Below, one piece after another: positions 34,255 to 43,251 of a DNA stretch of 59,136 bases (its first letter is position 1; every line of letters begins with the position of its first letter). The DNA is from JBKQVT01 sp052139835 (GTDB lineage: Bacteria > Planctomycetota > Planctomycetia > Pirellulales > Thermoguttaceae). The translations under genes were made by a program, and so were the position numbers. The stretch lies in assembly GCA_052139835.1 (NCBI GenBank), contig JBKQVT010000166.1:1-59136 (forward strand), written 5' to 3'. The notes under the pieces are model-generated. The model made no database searches and was not told where the DNA came from. It was given only the letters and a program-made list of their open reading frames with translations.

Positions 34255-34298
34255 CAGTCCCTAGTCCCTGGTCCCTGGTCCCTGGTCCCTAGTCCCTT
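34255..34298. repeat. GGTCCCT heptamer run overlapping a gene 3' end
   Basis: CCAGTCCCTAGTCCCTGGTC and four further copies of the 7-nt word. It provides the TAG stop (34261) and the last codons of the large VWA gene. Confidence 0.8.
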
Positions 34299-37287
34299 TT
34301 TCTTTCCATACCTTCTTCTTGGCTCGGAGCAGGCGCTCCGTATAACTTTCTTCTTCCGACTTCTGCTGGGCCAGTGGCGGTGGCGGCGGCGCCGGGCCGG
34401 CCGGGGGCCGGGCAGCCCTTTCCTCCAACACGTCCAGCCCGGCTGCCTTCTCCAGCGGGGCCTCGAAGCGCGCCGCCGCCCGAAGCTGCTCGAACTGTCC
34501 GGAAACCTCGGCCTTGCGGCTCCGCAGCCGATCCATGGTCGGCGGCGCCGCCGGCGGCGGCCGGCGGCGGAGGACGAAATCGCGGGCCCGGCCGGCCAGC
34601 GGCGGCACCCACGCCAGGTTGACCTGCACGCGGCGGATGAAGATGTCGCCGAAGAACAGGCAGCAGGCCAGCAACACCAGGTAATGCCAGATGTCCTGCC
34701 GGCTGGTCGCCTTGAGGAGGTCGTGGCGGAAGGGGTTCACCGCGGCCAGTTGCTCCAGGGGGGGGCCTTGGCCGGCGGCCTCGATCACCTTGCCCGCCGC
34801 GCCCCCCTTGGGCACCGACGCGGCCAGTTGGCCCAGCAGGGCGTCGTTGGTCGCCAGGTCGCGGAATTCGTTGGAGTAAGGAACGGTCACGCCGGTGCGG
34901 ATGGGGGCCAGGCCGGCGCCGGGGCCGACGACGATGAAATAGCTGCCGGAGTCGCCGGCCGGCATCTCGCCGACGTAGCGTCCCGGCGCGGTCTGCGTCA
35001 TCTTCATGGCCACCGCTTTCAGGTCGGGGCCGACCACCGTGGCCGTCATCGCCAGGAAATTGAGGAACTCGTCGTTCTTGTCCAGGGCGTTGACCACGAC
35101 GCGGATCCGCCCCTCGGCCACTTCGCTGGCGGTGGTGAATTTTTCCGTGCCGCCGGCGGGCCGCATCGCCCAGCGGATCATCTGGCCGAAGAGCTTGTCG
35201 TAGGCGGGCTCGCCGGGCCATTGCTGCGTCCAGCGGCCGCCGTCGTCGCTGGTGAAGGCCACCGCCTTCCCCAGCCCGTAGGGCCAGGCGGCCAGAATGG
35301 TGTTGTTGCGATCTCCGGCGGGCTTGGGAGACACCAAGATCGTCTCCACCAGGGGGTTGTCCTTGCGGTTGGTGAGCACGAAACCGGTGATCGGCGGCAC
35401 CACGTCGATGCCGCCGAGGATTTCGTGCTCGCCGCGGCGGGCCAGGCGGAGCTCCGTGCCGGGCTCGTAGATCAGCGAGCGGGAGACGCGGCTGGCCTCG
35501 CGCTGATAAATCCGCGGCAGGGCCTGGGGATTGTTGACCTTGTAAAACTTGCCGCCGGTCTGGTTGGCAATGTTGTTGAGGTTTTGGCTTTCGGCCGGCC
35601 CGTGGGCGGCCACCGCCACCGTCGAGACCGTCACCCGCAGCGCCTTCAGGGCGGCCAGCGTCGCCGCCGTCGGCGGCGAGGGGTCGCCGTCGCTGATGAC
35701 GATCATGTGCTTGACCGCGGCGTCCTGCAAGGCGGCGAATTCCGTCTGCGCCTTGACGAAGGCCGTCTCGAACTGCGGCATGTCGCCGGGCGTCATGCGA
35801 TCCAACAGGGCCAGCATCTGGTCGCGGTTGTCGCCCACCCTGCACAAATTGGGGTTCCACAGCCATTGCTCGGCAAACGACCAATGAATGATGCCACAGT
35901 AATCCTGCGCCCCCAGCGTCTTGATGGCCTCCTTGGCGATCACCTTCTGCCAGTGGTTGCCCTCGGGGATTTCGCTGGCGTGCATGAGCATCACCAGGGC
36001 GCCGCGGGGCACGACCTTGGCGTTCTGGATCTGGAAATCGACCGGCATGGCCTTTTCCAATTCGCTGTTCGTCCAGCCGCCGGCGCCGAAACTGTTGGGC
36101 CCCCCCAGCATCACCAGCCCCGCGCCCATCTGCTGCGTGTTCCGCACCAGCATTTCGATCTGCTCGTTGGTGAAAACGCGGGGCACGTTGGCCAGCACCA
36201 CCGCGTCGAAGGGCTGCAAGTCGGCCAACCGCTGGAACGCCAGGTCGCTGCCGCGGACCGTCACCTGCAAGCCCTGCTGCCGCAAGCGCTCGACCAACAG
36301 GTCGTGCTCCCCCTTGTGCTCGCTGTCCTCGATCACCAGCACCTGGCCCTTGCCCTGCACCTGGGTGAAGGCCGTCGCCCGATTGTTCTGCGGCCAGGTG
36401 TCGTCTTCGGGCCGGTCGGGAAGGAAGCGGGCCTCGTAGGTGTAGAAGTTGGGGGCATCGATCTGCTGGCGGACGGTAAAGACCTTCTTCCCCGGCGGCA
36501 GCGTGACGGGTTGCTCGGTCAGCAGCCTGGTTCCCTCGGGCGTGGACTGGTAGAGGACCAGTTTGCCGTGGACCACGCCGGGGTGGTCCGGCCGCGGCAC
36601 GGTGAGGTTGTTGACGACCACGCGGAGGTCGAAGGGCTGGCTGCGGCGGACGTCGGGCGGGAGGACCACCCGCTCCACCGCCACCTCGGCCAGGTTGTGA
36701 TAGCGGATCGGCAGCACGTCGATGCCCACCCCGGCGGCCGCCAGCCCTTGCGCCTGCTCCATCGCGTTGCCCAGGTTCTCGTTGCCGTCGCTGACGACCA
36801 CGATCCGCTTGGCGGCGTCTTCCGCGAAGGTGGCCTGGGCCAGCTTCATCGCCGCCGCCAGGTTGGTGTGCTCGGGATCGACCGCGACCTCTATTTTCGT
36901 CAACTTCACGTCGTAGTCGAAGGGGGGGATCTCGATGGCGGCGTCACGCCCGAACACGATCACCCCCACCCGGTCGTCCTTCTTCCGATGCTTGGCCACT
37001 GCGGCAGTGACGTAGTGGACCATGGCCTCGCGCTGCTCGGCGGGAATGCTGAGTGATTGGTCCAGGAGGAAAATTGCCGTCAGCCGGTCGGTAACGCGGA
37101 CGATCTGGGCCTCGGCCAGGGCCAGGATCAGCAGGCCCAGCACCGCGCTCCGCAGGGCCAGCGCCAGCCACCGCCGCACCGGGCCCAGCGCGGCAAGCTT
37201 GCGAAAACTCAGCCACCACAGCGGCGGAATCACCGCCAACAGCAGCAGATACCACGGCGATTGGAAGCTGAGGTGGTAGTGGAGCAT
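34261..37287 (-). CDS. Large VWA-domain membrane protein
   Basis: 1008 aa. Hydrophobic helices at about 12-30 and 41-58 precede a VWA domain with the metal site DQSLS (76-80). A Rossmann-like glutamine-amidotransferase-type fold follows (VVLANVPRVFTNEQIEMLVR, GLVMLGGPNSFGAGGW), then a second VWA-like domain (KHMIVISDGDPSPP) and a late helix (YLVLLACCLFFGDIFIRRV). It heads the operon with MoxR, DUF58 and BatA. The final 11 residues (GTRDQGPGTRD) are translated from the GGTCCCT heptamer repeat, so the tail has been extended by repeat DNA. Confidence 0.88.
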   Translation of the reverse strand: MLHYHLSFQSPWYLLLLAVIPPLWWLSFRKLAALGPVRRWLALALRSAVLGLLILALAEAQIVRVTDRLTAIFLLDQSLSIPAEQREAMVHYVTAAVAKHRKKDDRVGVIVFGRDAAIEIPPFDYDVKLTKIEVAVDPEHTNLAAAMKLAQATFAEDAAKRIVVVSDGNENLGNAMEQAQGLAAAGVGIDVLPIRYHNLAEVAVERVVLPPDVRRSQPFDLRVVVNNLTVPRPDHPGVVHGKLVLYQSTPEGTRLLTEQPVTLPPGKKVFTVRQQIDAPNFYTYEARFLPDRPEDDTWPQNNRATAFTQVQGKGQVLVIEDSEHKGEHDLLVERLRQQGLQVTVRGSDLAFQRLADLQPFDAVVLANVPRVFTNEQIEMLVRNTQQMGAGLVMLGGPNSFGAGGWTNSELEKAMPVDFQIQNAKVVPRGALVMLMHASEIPEGNHWQKVIAKEAIKTLGAQDYCGIIHWSFAEQWLWNPNLCRVGDNRDQMLALLDRMTPGDMPQFETAFVKAQTEFAALQDAAVKHMIVISDGDPSPPTAATLAALKALRVTVSTVAVAAHGPAESQNLNNIANQTGGKFYKVNNPQALPRIYQREASRVSRSLIYEPGTELRLARRGEHEILGGIDVVPPITGFVLTNRKDNPLVETILVSPKPAGDRNNTILAAWPYGLGKAVAFTSDDGGRWTQQWPGEPAYDKLFGQMIRWAMRPAGGTEKFTTASEVAEGRIRVVVNALDKNDEFLNFLAMTATVVGPDLKAVAMKMTQTAPGRYVGEMPAGDSGSYFIVVGPGAGLAPIRTGVTVPYSNEFRDLATNDALLGQLAASVPKGGAAGKVIEAAGQGPPLEQLAAVNPFRHDLLKATSRQDIWHYLVLLACCLFFGDIFIRRVQVNLAWVPPLAGRARDFVLRRRPPPAAPPTMDRLRSRKAEVSGQFEQLRAAARFEAPLEKAAGLDVLEERAARPPAGPAPPPPPLAQQKSEEESYTERLLRAKKKVWKEKGTRDQGPGTRD

Positions 37288-37392
37288 GGGGGCTGGGGGC
37301 TGGGGGTTGGGGGCTGGGGGCTGGGATAATGCATCCCCCCGGACGAAGTCCGGGGGCTTTTCTGGTCCCTAGCCCCTAGACCCCAGTCCCTA
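37288..37392. repeat. GGGGGCT/GGTCCCT words around a GACGAAGTC palindrome
   Basis: Six copies of GGGGGCT/GGGGGTT run to about 37327. The palindrome CCCCCCGGACGAAGTCCGGG with GGCTTTTC follows (37334-37362). Then TGGTCCCTAGCCCCTAGACC and CAGTCCCTA end at the stop codon of the NHL gene (TAG, 37390-37392). Two repeat classes are nested here. Confidence 0.75.
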
Positions 37393-38304
37393 CTTCATTC
37401 TCACCGATTGTACCCTGTTGTTGTGAGTATCCAACACGTGAATGATTCCGCGGCTGTCGCGCACCACCGCCCAGGGATTGTTCAGTTGCCCCGGCCCGCG
37501 TCCCCCCAAGCCCCAGGAGGCCAGGGGGCGGCCGTCGCGGGTAAACTGCTGCACGCGGTTATTGCTCAGCTCGCAAATGTAAACGGTGTCCTTGGGTCCC
37601 ATGGCCAGGCCATAAGGATAATACAACTGGCCCGGTCCGCTGCCCTGCTTGCCCCAGTAGCGGAGCAGTTTCCCGTCGGCGTCGAAGACTTGGATGCGAT
37701 TATTGCAGGAGTCGGTCACCCAGAGGTTCTCGTTCTCGTCGAAGACCAGTTGCTGGGGCCGTGCAAACTGACCGGGCTTGGCGCCGTGGCCGCCCCATTG
37801 GCGAATGAATCGCTTCTCGGGCGAGAATTTCTGAATGCGGTCGTAATCGCCGTATTCGGCGACGTAGTAGTTGCCCTGGCGATCCTGGACCGCGCTGGTG
37901 ACAAGGCCGAACTCACCCGGCTTCTGCCCCAGCTTGCCCCCCAGCGTGTCCAGCAGCTTGCCCTGGGGCGAATAGACCAGCACGCGATAGTAATGCGTGT
38001 CGGCCACCAGAACGTTGCCGTGGCGGCCGATCGACAGGCCGGTCGGCTTGCCGTTGTCGTGGGCGGGCGTCTGCCACGTGCGAAGGAACTCGCCGGCCGT
38101 GGTGAAGACCTGGATGCGGGCGGTCATATCGACGATGTAGAGGTGGTCGTCGCGGTCGATGGCCATCGCCCGCGGCCTCTGCAGTTGACCGTCGCAGAGC
38201 CCCTGCCGTCCCCAAACCGCCTGCAGCCGCCCCAGGTCGGAGCGATCCAGATCGCAGCCGGCGGCCAGCAACAACAGACAGCAGGTCAACAGCGGGTGTT
38301 TCAC
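37390..38304 (-). CDS. NHL-repeat beta-propeller lipoprotein
   Basis: 304 aa from a GTG at 38304. The signal VKHPLLTCCLLLLAAGC has a lipobox (LAAGC). Repeating blocks such as QLQRPRAMAIDRDDHLYIVD, FARPQQLVFDENENLWVTDS and QLYYPYGLAMGPKDTVYICE are NHL repeats, giving a six-bladed propeller. Such proteins bind ligands or other proteins outside the inner membrane. It starts 8 nt after the small protein at 38313 and is likely co-transcribed. The stop lies in a GTCCCT repeat. Confidence 0.88.
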   Translation of the reverse strand: MKHPLLTCCLLLLAAGCDLDRSDLGRLQAVWGRQGLCDGQLQRPRAMAIDRDDHLYIVDMTARIQVFTTAGEFLRTWQTPAHDNGKPTGLSIGRHGNVLVADTHYYRVLVYSPQGKLLDTLGGKLGQKPGEFGLVTSAVQDRQGNYYVAEYGDYDRIQKFSPEKRFIRQWGGHGAKPGQFARPQQLVFDENENLWVTDSCNNRIQVFDADGKLLRYWGKQGSGPGQLYYPYGLAMGPKDTVYICELSNNRVQQFTRDGRPLASWGLGGRGPGQLNNPWAVVRDSRGIIHVLDTHNNRVQSVRMK

Positions 38305-38312
38305 ACCCCCTA

Positions 38313-38639
38313 TTATGAAGCTTGCGGCGGCGGTTGCCCAGTGTCCCGCGGCCCCTCTTTTTGCCGGTATTCGGCGAGAACCAGCACAATGTCGCCGTTC
38401 TGGATGCGGTCGATGACCTGGTAGGTGTGCTGCTGAAAGCGGTGGGAGGGCTCTTCCTTGAGGTCCCCGCTGGTCAAGATATCGACCGCATAGTCGGACG
38501 CGATGTGGAACTGCTGCCCGACCCGGCCGTGGTAGGTCAGAGCGTAATAGCGCTGGGCTTCGTCGTCCTGACCCGGCCCGCCCACGACGGTCTTGCCGTC
38601 CAGGGGACCGCCGGAAAACTTGAAAATGACCTTTGCCAT
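38313..38639 (-). CDS. Small conserved-looking protein, unknown
   Basis: 108 aa from the ATG at 38639 (MAKVIFKFSGGPLDGKTVVG). The N-terminal FKFSGGPLDGKTV recalls short phage- and planctomycete-associated proteins that begin with a 'GGPLDG' strand. The rest is a mixed alpha/beta sequence (YALTYHGRVGQQFHIASDYA). There is no signal peptide. It precedes the NHL lipoprotein gene on the same strand by 8 nt. Confidence 0.7.
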   Translation of the reverse strand: MAKVIFKFSGGPLDGKTVVGGPGQDDEAQRYYALTYHGRVGQQFHIASDYAVDILTSGDLKEEPSHRFQQHTYQVIDRIQNGDIVLVLAEYRQKEGPRDTGQPPPQAS

Positions 38640-38746
38640 GGGCAATCTCGGCAGCGTCGCCGTTGCCCCGAATTATACCGCGTCGGCCGGCCCAAGGGCA
38701 GCCCGGGAGAAGGCGGCCGCCAGCCGGCGGCCCCCCGCCCCTTGCG

Positions 38747-39007
38747 CTAGGTGCCGGGATACGGGTGGGTCGCGGGCACCGACGGCGATACCGGGCCCGG
38801 CGCGTAGGCAGGCGCCGCATTGCAGCCCGCGCAGCCCGGGCAGGCCGGTACGCACGTGGGCGTGCAACTCGGCACGCAACCACACGGGCAAGGCGACGCA
38901 CACGGCGGCGCGCAGGGTTGGCAGCAGCAGGGCGAGGAGTCGCAGCAACGACACCCGGCCCAGGATAGGGCCACGGCGAGGGCCAGCGCAGTCAAAAGAC
39001 GCTTCAT
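38747..39007 (-). CDS. Cysteine-rich lipoprotein
   Basis: 86 aa. The signal MKRLLTALALAVALSWAGC ends in a lipobox-like WAGC. The mature part is about one quarter Cys in Pro-Cys repeats (CCQPCAPPCASPCPCGCVPS). It is probably exported and cross-linked by disulfides or metal-bound. I recall similar short Cys/Pro-rich lipoproteins in planctomycetes, function unknown. An AAGGAGTG ribosome site lies near the ATG. Confidence 0.75.
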   Translation of the reverse strand: MKRLLTALALAVALSWAGCRCCDSSPCCCQPCAPPCASPCPCGCVPSCTPTCVPACPGCAGCNAAPAYAPGPVSPSVPATHPYPGT

Positions 39008-39174
39008 GCGTCACTCCTTAATAGATAGTGGGGAGGCAAACCAAGATCAAAAGGGACCTTCTCGGACCGCCTCGGGGAGACAAGGGAGCGGCATGGTAGC
39101 AGGCCGTCGCCGCCGAGTCAAAGGCAAATTATGCCCAATGCGGGGGGGTGGGGGGCGGGAGGGTATGCCGCCAT

Positions 39175-39189
39175 CGCTTGCGGTTTCGC
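39175..39189 (-). repeat. 15-mer GCGAAACCGCAAGCG (copy 2)
   Basis: Present as CGCTTGCGGTTTCGC on the plus strand, 3 nt beyond the thioredoxin reductase stop. Confidence 0.7.
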
Positions 39190-39191
39190 AA

Positions 39192-40241
39192 TTACCCCAG
39201 GGCGTTGGCGCTGAGCCAGCGCTCGGCGTCCAGGGCGGCCATGCAACCGCTGCCGGCGGCCGTGACCGCCTGGCGGTAGTAGTCGTCGGCCACGTCGCCG
39301 GCGGCAAACACCCCAGCCACGCTGGTGTAGGTCCGCGGCGGCGCCGTCCAACGGACGTACTTCGTCGGGGTCAACTCGATCTTCCCGCTGAGAAACGCCG
39401 TGTTCGGCGTGTGGCCGATGGCCAGGAAGAAACCGGCGATCTCCAGGGTCAATTCGGCTTCCCCCGTGGTGCTTTTCAGGCGTACGCCCGTGACGCCGTC
39501 GCGATCGTTGCCCAGAACTTCCTCGACCGTGCGGTTCCAAACCGGCTGGATCTTGGGATTGTGCTTGGCCCGATCGGCCATGATTTTCGACGCCCGCAAC
39601 TGGTCGCGGCGGTGGACCAGGTAGATGACGCTGGCGAATTTGCTGAGGTATTCGGCCTCCTCGACGGCGGAATCGCCGCCGCCGATAACGGCCAGCGGCC
39701 GCTGGCGAAACCGCGGCAGGGCGCCGTCGCAGACCGCGCAGCCGCTGACGCCGCGGTTCTTGAAGCGTTCTTCCGAGGGCAAGCCCAGGTAGTTGGCCCG
39801 CGCCCCGGTGGCCACGATCACCGCCCAGGCCTCGTAGCGCTTGCCGTCGGAGGCGGATAGCGCGAGGGGGCGGCCGCCCAGCTCCACGTCGACGATGTCT
39901 TCCGTGATGCTCCGCACGCCGAAATTGAGGGCCTGCTGCCGCATCAGCACCATCAACTCCGGCCCGCTGACGCCGTGCTTCAGGTGCGGGGCCATCATCT
40001 GCCGCTGCTCGGCCGGCAGGGCGCTCTGGAAATAGGCCTCCAGGTCGCCGGCGGGAAAGCCGGGGTAGTTCTCCACTTCGGTCGTCAGGTTCAACTGGCC
40101 CAGGGGCAGGGTCCCGGCCAGGCGGTTTTCCTCGCTGAGGGCCCCTTCGAAGACCAGCGGTTGCAATTCCGCCCGGGCGGCGTAGATCGCGGCCGTCCAC
40201 GCGGCCGGGCCGCTGCCGATGATGATGACTTTTTCAGGCAC
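39192..40241 (-). CDS. trxB: Thioredoxin reductase (NADPH, FAD)
   Basis: 349 aa. FAD-binding VIIIGSGPAAWTAAIYAAR, the redox-active CAVCDG (usually CATCDG), NADPH-binding VIGGGDSAVEEAEYL and GVFAAGDVADDYYRQAV are all present. It passes electrons from NADPH via FAD to thioredoxin. It is divergent from hpt. The 178-nt stretch to the Cys-rich lipoprotein gene contains the 15-mer repeat. Confidence 0.95.
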   Translation of the reverse strand: MPEKVIIIGSGPAAWTAAIYAARAELQPLVFEGALSEENRLAGTLPLGQLNLTTEVENYPGFPAGDLEAYFQSALPAEQRQMMAPHLKHGVSGPELMVLMRQQALNFGVRSITEDIVDVELGGRPLALSASDGKRYEAWAVIVATGARANYLGLPSEERFKNRGVSGCAVCDGALPRFRQRPLAVIGGGDSAVEEAEYLSKFASVIYLVHRRDQLRASKIMADRAKHNPKIQPVWNRTVEEVLGNDRDGVTGVRLKSTTGEAELTLEIAGFFLAIGHTPNTAFLSGKIELTPTKYVRWTAPPRTYTSVAGVFAAGDVADDYYRQAVTAAGSGCMAALDAERWLSANALG

Positions 40242-40385
40242 GGGTGATTCTCCAGGGGACCGGGTTCTCGCCTATTATAGGGCATCGGCACGCTGCGCCT
40301 ACGGCCGGCCATTGGTCATTGCCCCGGTTTGGTTTACAATACGGGCGGTTCCGTCCCCGCCCCCTGCCATTTCGGGAGAATCCGC

Positions 40386-40925
40386 ATGAAAACCCTGCTC
40401 ACGGAGGAACAGCTCCGCCAGGGGATCGATCGCCTCGCCGGCGAAATCCGCCAACACTACCACGAGCGCCCCCTGACCATCGTCGGCGTGCTGACCGGCA
40501 GCCTCATGTTTATGACCGACCTGGTCCGGCGGCTGGACAACCCCTTGCGCATCGAGTTGATCCAGGCCCGCATTCACCGCCAGGGGAGCACGCGGCCCGG
40601 GCCGCTGGTGATCGACCTCGACCTGCTCTCTTCCGACGTCCGCGGCCGCGACGTCCTCGTGGTCGACGACATCTTCCACACCGGCAACACGCTTTGGGAG
40701 TTGCTGCCGCAGATCGACGAGCTGGAGGCGGTGAGCGTCCGCACCGCGGTGCTGCTGCGGAAGGCGGGGCAGAGCCAGGTGCCTATCAAGCCCGACTTCG
40801 TCGGCTTCGACATCGCCGACGCGTTCGTCGTCGGCTACGGCCTGGACTACCGCGACAAGTACCGCAATCTTCCCTACCTGGCCGCCTTGGACCCCGACGA
40901 GATGAAGGAGGAGCCGGGCCGGTGA
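40386..40925 (+). CDS. hpt: Hypoxanthine phosphoribosyltransferase
   Basis: 179 aa from the ATG at 40386. VVDDIFHTGNTLWELL is the PRPP-binding motif, and VGVLTGSLMFMTDLVRRL and VGYGLDYRDKYRNLPYLA fit the HGPRT family. It salvages hypoxanthine and guanine to IMP and GMP in the cytoplasm. The stop overlaps the start of the next gene by 4 nt (GTGA), so the glycosyltransferase genes follow in the same operon. Confidence 0.93.
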   Translation: MKTLLTEEQLRQGIDRLAGEIRQHYHERPLTIVGVLTGSLMFMTDLVRRLDNPLRIELIQARIHRQGSTRPGPLVIDLDLLSSDVRGRDVLVVDDIFHTGNTLWELLPQIDELEAVSVRTAVLLRKAGQSQVPIKPDFVGFDIADAFVVGYGLDYRDKYRNLPYLAALDPDEMKEEPGR

Positions 40926-42136
40926 AGCCGCTGCGGGTGGCCATCATAACACGGCGTTTTTGGCCGTTGCTGGGCGGGCCGGAAAAAGTCCTGGCCAACC
41001 TGGCCGCCGAACTGCCCGCCCGCAGCGTCCACGCCACCATCCTCACCGCCCGCTGGCAGAGTTCCTGGTCGGCGGAACTCCTCTTTCAAGACGTGCCGGT
41101 CGTGCGCCTGGCGCCCGCCCCGCAAGGCCGCTGCAATACCTGGAGGTATCTGCGGTCGCTGGCCCGCTGGCTACGGTCCCAGAGGGAGCGCCTCGACCTG
41201 GTCTACGTCTCCGAGCTTCGCCAGGAGGCCTACGCGGCCATTGGCGCCGTGCAAGGCGTGCCGGTGGTCCTGCGGGCCGAGCGCGTGGGACGCCGGGGCG
41301 ATTGCCTCTGGCAAATCGATGCCCCCGGCGGCCGGCGCATCAAACGCCGCTCGATGGCAGCGGCGGGACTGGTGGCGCCGACCCGTGCCGCCCAACGGGA
41401 ATTGCAGGCCGCCGGCTATCCCCGCCAGAGAATCGTCTACCTCGCCGACGGTGTGCCCCTGCCGCCGCCGCGGACGCCCGCGACCCAGGCCGCCGCCCGC
41501 GCGCTGTGGGCCGAAACCCATCCGGCCCTCCAACTCCCCGAGCACGCCCTGCTGGTCGTGGCCCTGGGGCCCCTGCCATCGGGCGAGGAACTGGACCACC
41601 TGCTGGCGGCCTGGCGGACGATTGCCGGGCAGTTTCCCCGCGCGCGGCTCTGGCTGGCGGGCCCTGCCGCCGACCGCCCCGCCGTCCAGCAGCAGATCCA
41701 GCGGCAACAACTGGCCGGCCGGGTCGTGGCGGCCGGCGCCTTCGACCAGGTCGATGAACTCCTGGCCGCCGCCGACCTGCTGCTGGTGCCGTCGCCGGAG
41801 GGGGACCACGTGACGCTCCTGGAGGCCATGGCCGCCGGACTGCCCATCGTGGCCGCCGACGCCGCCGACCATCGCGCGGTGCTGGCCGACGGCCAGGAGG
41901 GCCTGCTGGTCGACGCGGCCGACGCGGCCGCCCTGTCGGCCGCCGTCGCGCGGCTTGCTCAAGACGCGGAGTTGGCCGCCCGCTACGGTCACGCCGCCCG
42001 AAGCCGCGCGGCGGCCGAGTTCTCTCTTGCCAGGATGGCCGACCAGCACGTAACATGGTTCCAGCAATTATGCACCGACCGAGAATCCTCCATATCATCC
42101 CCTCGCTCGACCGCGCAGGGGCCGAAAAGCAACTGA
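40922..42136 (+). CDS. Glycosyltransferase family 4-like (GT-B)
   Basis: 404 aa from a GTG at 40922, overlapping hpt by 4 nt. The N-terminal domain (RVAIITRRFWPLLGGPEKVL) and C-terminal donor-binding domain (LLVVALGPLPSGEELDHLLA, EGDHVTLLEAMAAGLPIVAA) match GT4-type enzymes. It likely adds a sugar to a cell-envelope acceptor. The last 20 or so residues are encoded in DNA that is also the start of the next glycosyltransferase gene, an unusually long overlap. Confidence 0.88.
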   Translation: MKPLRVAIITRRFWPLLGGPEKVLANLAAELPARSVHATILTARWQSSWSAELLFQDVPVVRLAPAPQGRCNTWRYLRSLARWLRSQRERLDLVYVSELRQEAYAAIGAVQGVPVVLRAERVGRRGDCLWQIDAPGGRRIKRRSMAAAGLVAPTRAAQRELQAAGYPRQRIVYLADGVPLPPPRTPATQAAARALWAETHPALQLPEHALLVVALGPLPSGEELDHLLAAWRTIAGQFPRARLWLAGPAADRPAVQQQIQRQQLAGRVVAAGAFDQVDELLAAADLLLVPSPEGDHVTLLEAMAAGLPIVAADAADHRAVLADGQEGLLVDAADAAALSAAVARLAQDAELAARYGHAARSRAAAEFSLARMADQHVTWFQQLCTDRESSISSPRSTAQGPKSN

Positions 42137-43179
42137 CCCTGCTGGCCGCGGGTCTGCAAGAGCGGCAATTCGACGTCCACGTCTGCGCGCTGGTGCGGGG
42201 GGGACCCTGCCAGGCCGAGTTGGAGCGCGCCGGCGTCCCCGTCACTGTGATCGGCAAGCGCTGGCGGGCCGATCCCCAGGCATTTTGCCGGCTGGCACGC
42301 CACGTCGCCCGGCTGCGGCCGGACCTGGTCCATACCTGGATGTTCGCCGCCAATGCCTACGGCTTTGCGGCGGCCCGCGCGTGCGGCGTCCGCCGCGTCA
42401 TTGCCGGCCAGCGCTGCGTTGATCCCTGGAAGGGTTGGACCGAGCTGGCCGTGGATCGCTACGTCGCCCGGCATTGCGATTGCGTCGTGGTCAACAGCGG
42501 CGGCGTGCGCGATTTCTACGTCGGCTGCGGGCTGCCGGCCCAGCGGATGCGCGTGATCCCCAACGGCGTGGCCCCGCCGTGCGCCCCCGGCACCACGCGC
42601 GGACAACTCCTCGCCGAGCTGGGGCTGCCCGACGCGAGCCGGCTGGTCGTTCTCGTCGGGCGTTTGTGGCCGCAGAAGCGGGTGAAAGACGCCATTTGGG
42701 CGGCCGACCTGCTCAAGGTAATCCGCGACGACGTCCACCTCCTGGTCTTCGGCGACGGCCCGCACCGCGACCGCCTCCGCCGCTTCCGCGAGCAAGTGGT
42801 GATCCGCGACAAGGTCCATTTCCTCGGCCATCGCAACGACCTCTGGCAATGGCTGCCGCATTTCGACGTCTTCTGGTCGACCAGCGGCTACGAAGGACAG
42901 TCCAACGCGATCCTGGAGGCGATGGCGGCCGGGGTCCCCGTGGTGGCCACGGACATCCCCGGCACCCGCGAGCTGGTCGTCCCCGGCGAGACCGGCTTCC
43001 TGGTCCGCGTGGGCCACCGGGCTGGATTTGCCCGCTGGACCAATCAACTGTTGGACGATGCCACGCTTTCGCGTCGCCTGGGCCAAGCGGGCCGGCAGCG
43101 CGCCCAAGGGGAGTTTAGCGTCGAGGCGATGGTCGCGCGGTACGTCGCGTTGTATCGAGAAGCCCTGGCGCGTGACTAA
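42070..43179 (+). CDS. Glycosyltransferase family 4-like (GT-B)
   Basis: 369 aa from the ATG at 42070 (MHRPRILHIIPSLDRAGAEK); an ATG at 42055 is possible. The donor-domain motif EGQSNAILEAMAAGVPVVATDIPGTREL is typical of GT4 enzymes. The gene overlaps the preceding one by 67 nt. The pair probably acts sequentially in one glycan. An AAAAAAGCCCCCGGACTGTG palindrome starts at the stop codon. Confidence 0.9.
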   Translation: MHRPRILHIIPSLDRAGAEKQLTLLAAGLQERQFDVHVCALVRGGPCQAELERAGVPVTVIGKRWRADPQAFCRLARHVARLRPDLVHTWMFAANAYGFAAARACGVRRVIAGQRCVDPWKGWTELAVDRYVARHCDCVVVNSGGVRDFYVGCGLPAQRMRVIPNGVAPPCAPGTTRGQLLAELGLPDASRLVVLVGRLWPQKRVKDAIWAADLLKVIRDDVHLLVFGDGPHRDRLRRFREQVVIRDKVHFLGHRNDLWQWLPHFDVFWSTSGYEGQSNAILEAMAAGVPVVATDIPGTRELVVPGETGFLVRVGHRAGFARWTNQLLDDATLSRRLGQAGRQRAQGEFSVEAMVARYVALYREALARD

Positions 43180-43207
43180 AAAAGCCCCCGGACTGTGTCC
43201 GGGGGGC
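43178..43207. repeat. GGACTGTGTCC palindrome with A-tract
   Basis: AAAAAAGCCCCCGGACTGTG then TCCGGGGGGC. On the minus strand it is a hairpin followed by six T, but the adjacent gene is on the plus strand, so it points the wrong way for termination of that gene. Confidence 0.7.
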
Positions 43208-43236
43208 AGTCCTTCGTTTCGCTGGACGCCATCTTC

Positions 43237-43251
43237 CGCTTGCGGTTTCGC
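43237..43251 (-). repeat. 15-mer GCGAAACCGCAAGCG (copy 3)
   Basis: Present as CGCTTGCGGTTTCGC in the 404-base gap between a glycosyltransferase gene and a hypothetical gene. The rest of that gap, apart from the hairpins at 43178 and 43515, shows nothing identifiable. Confidence 0.7.
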
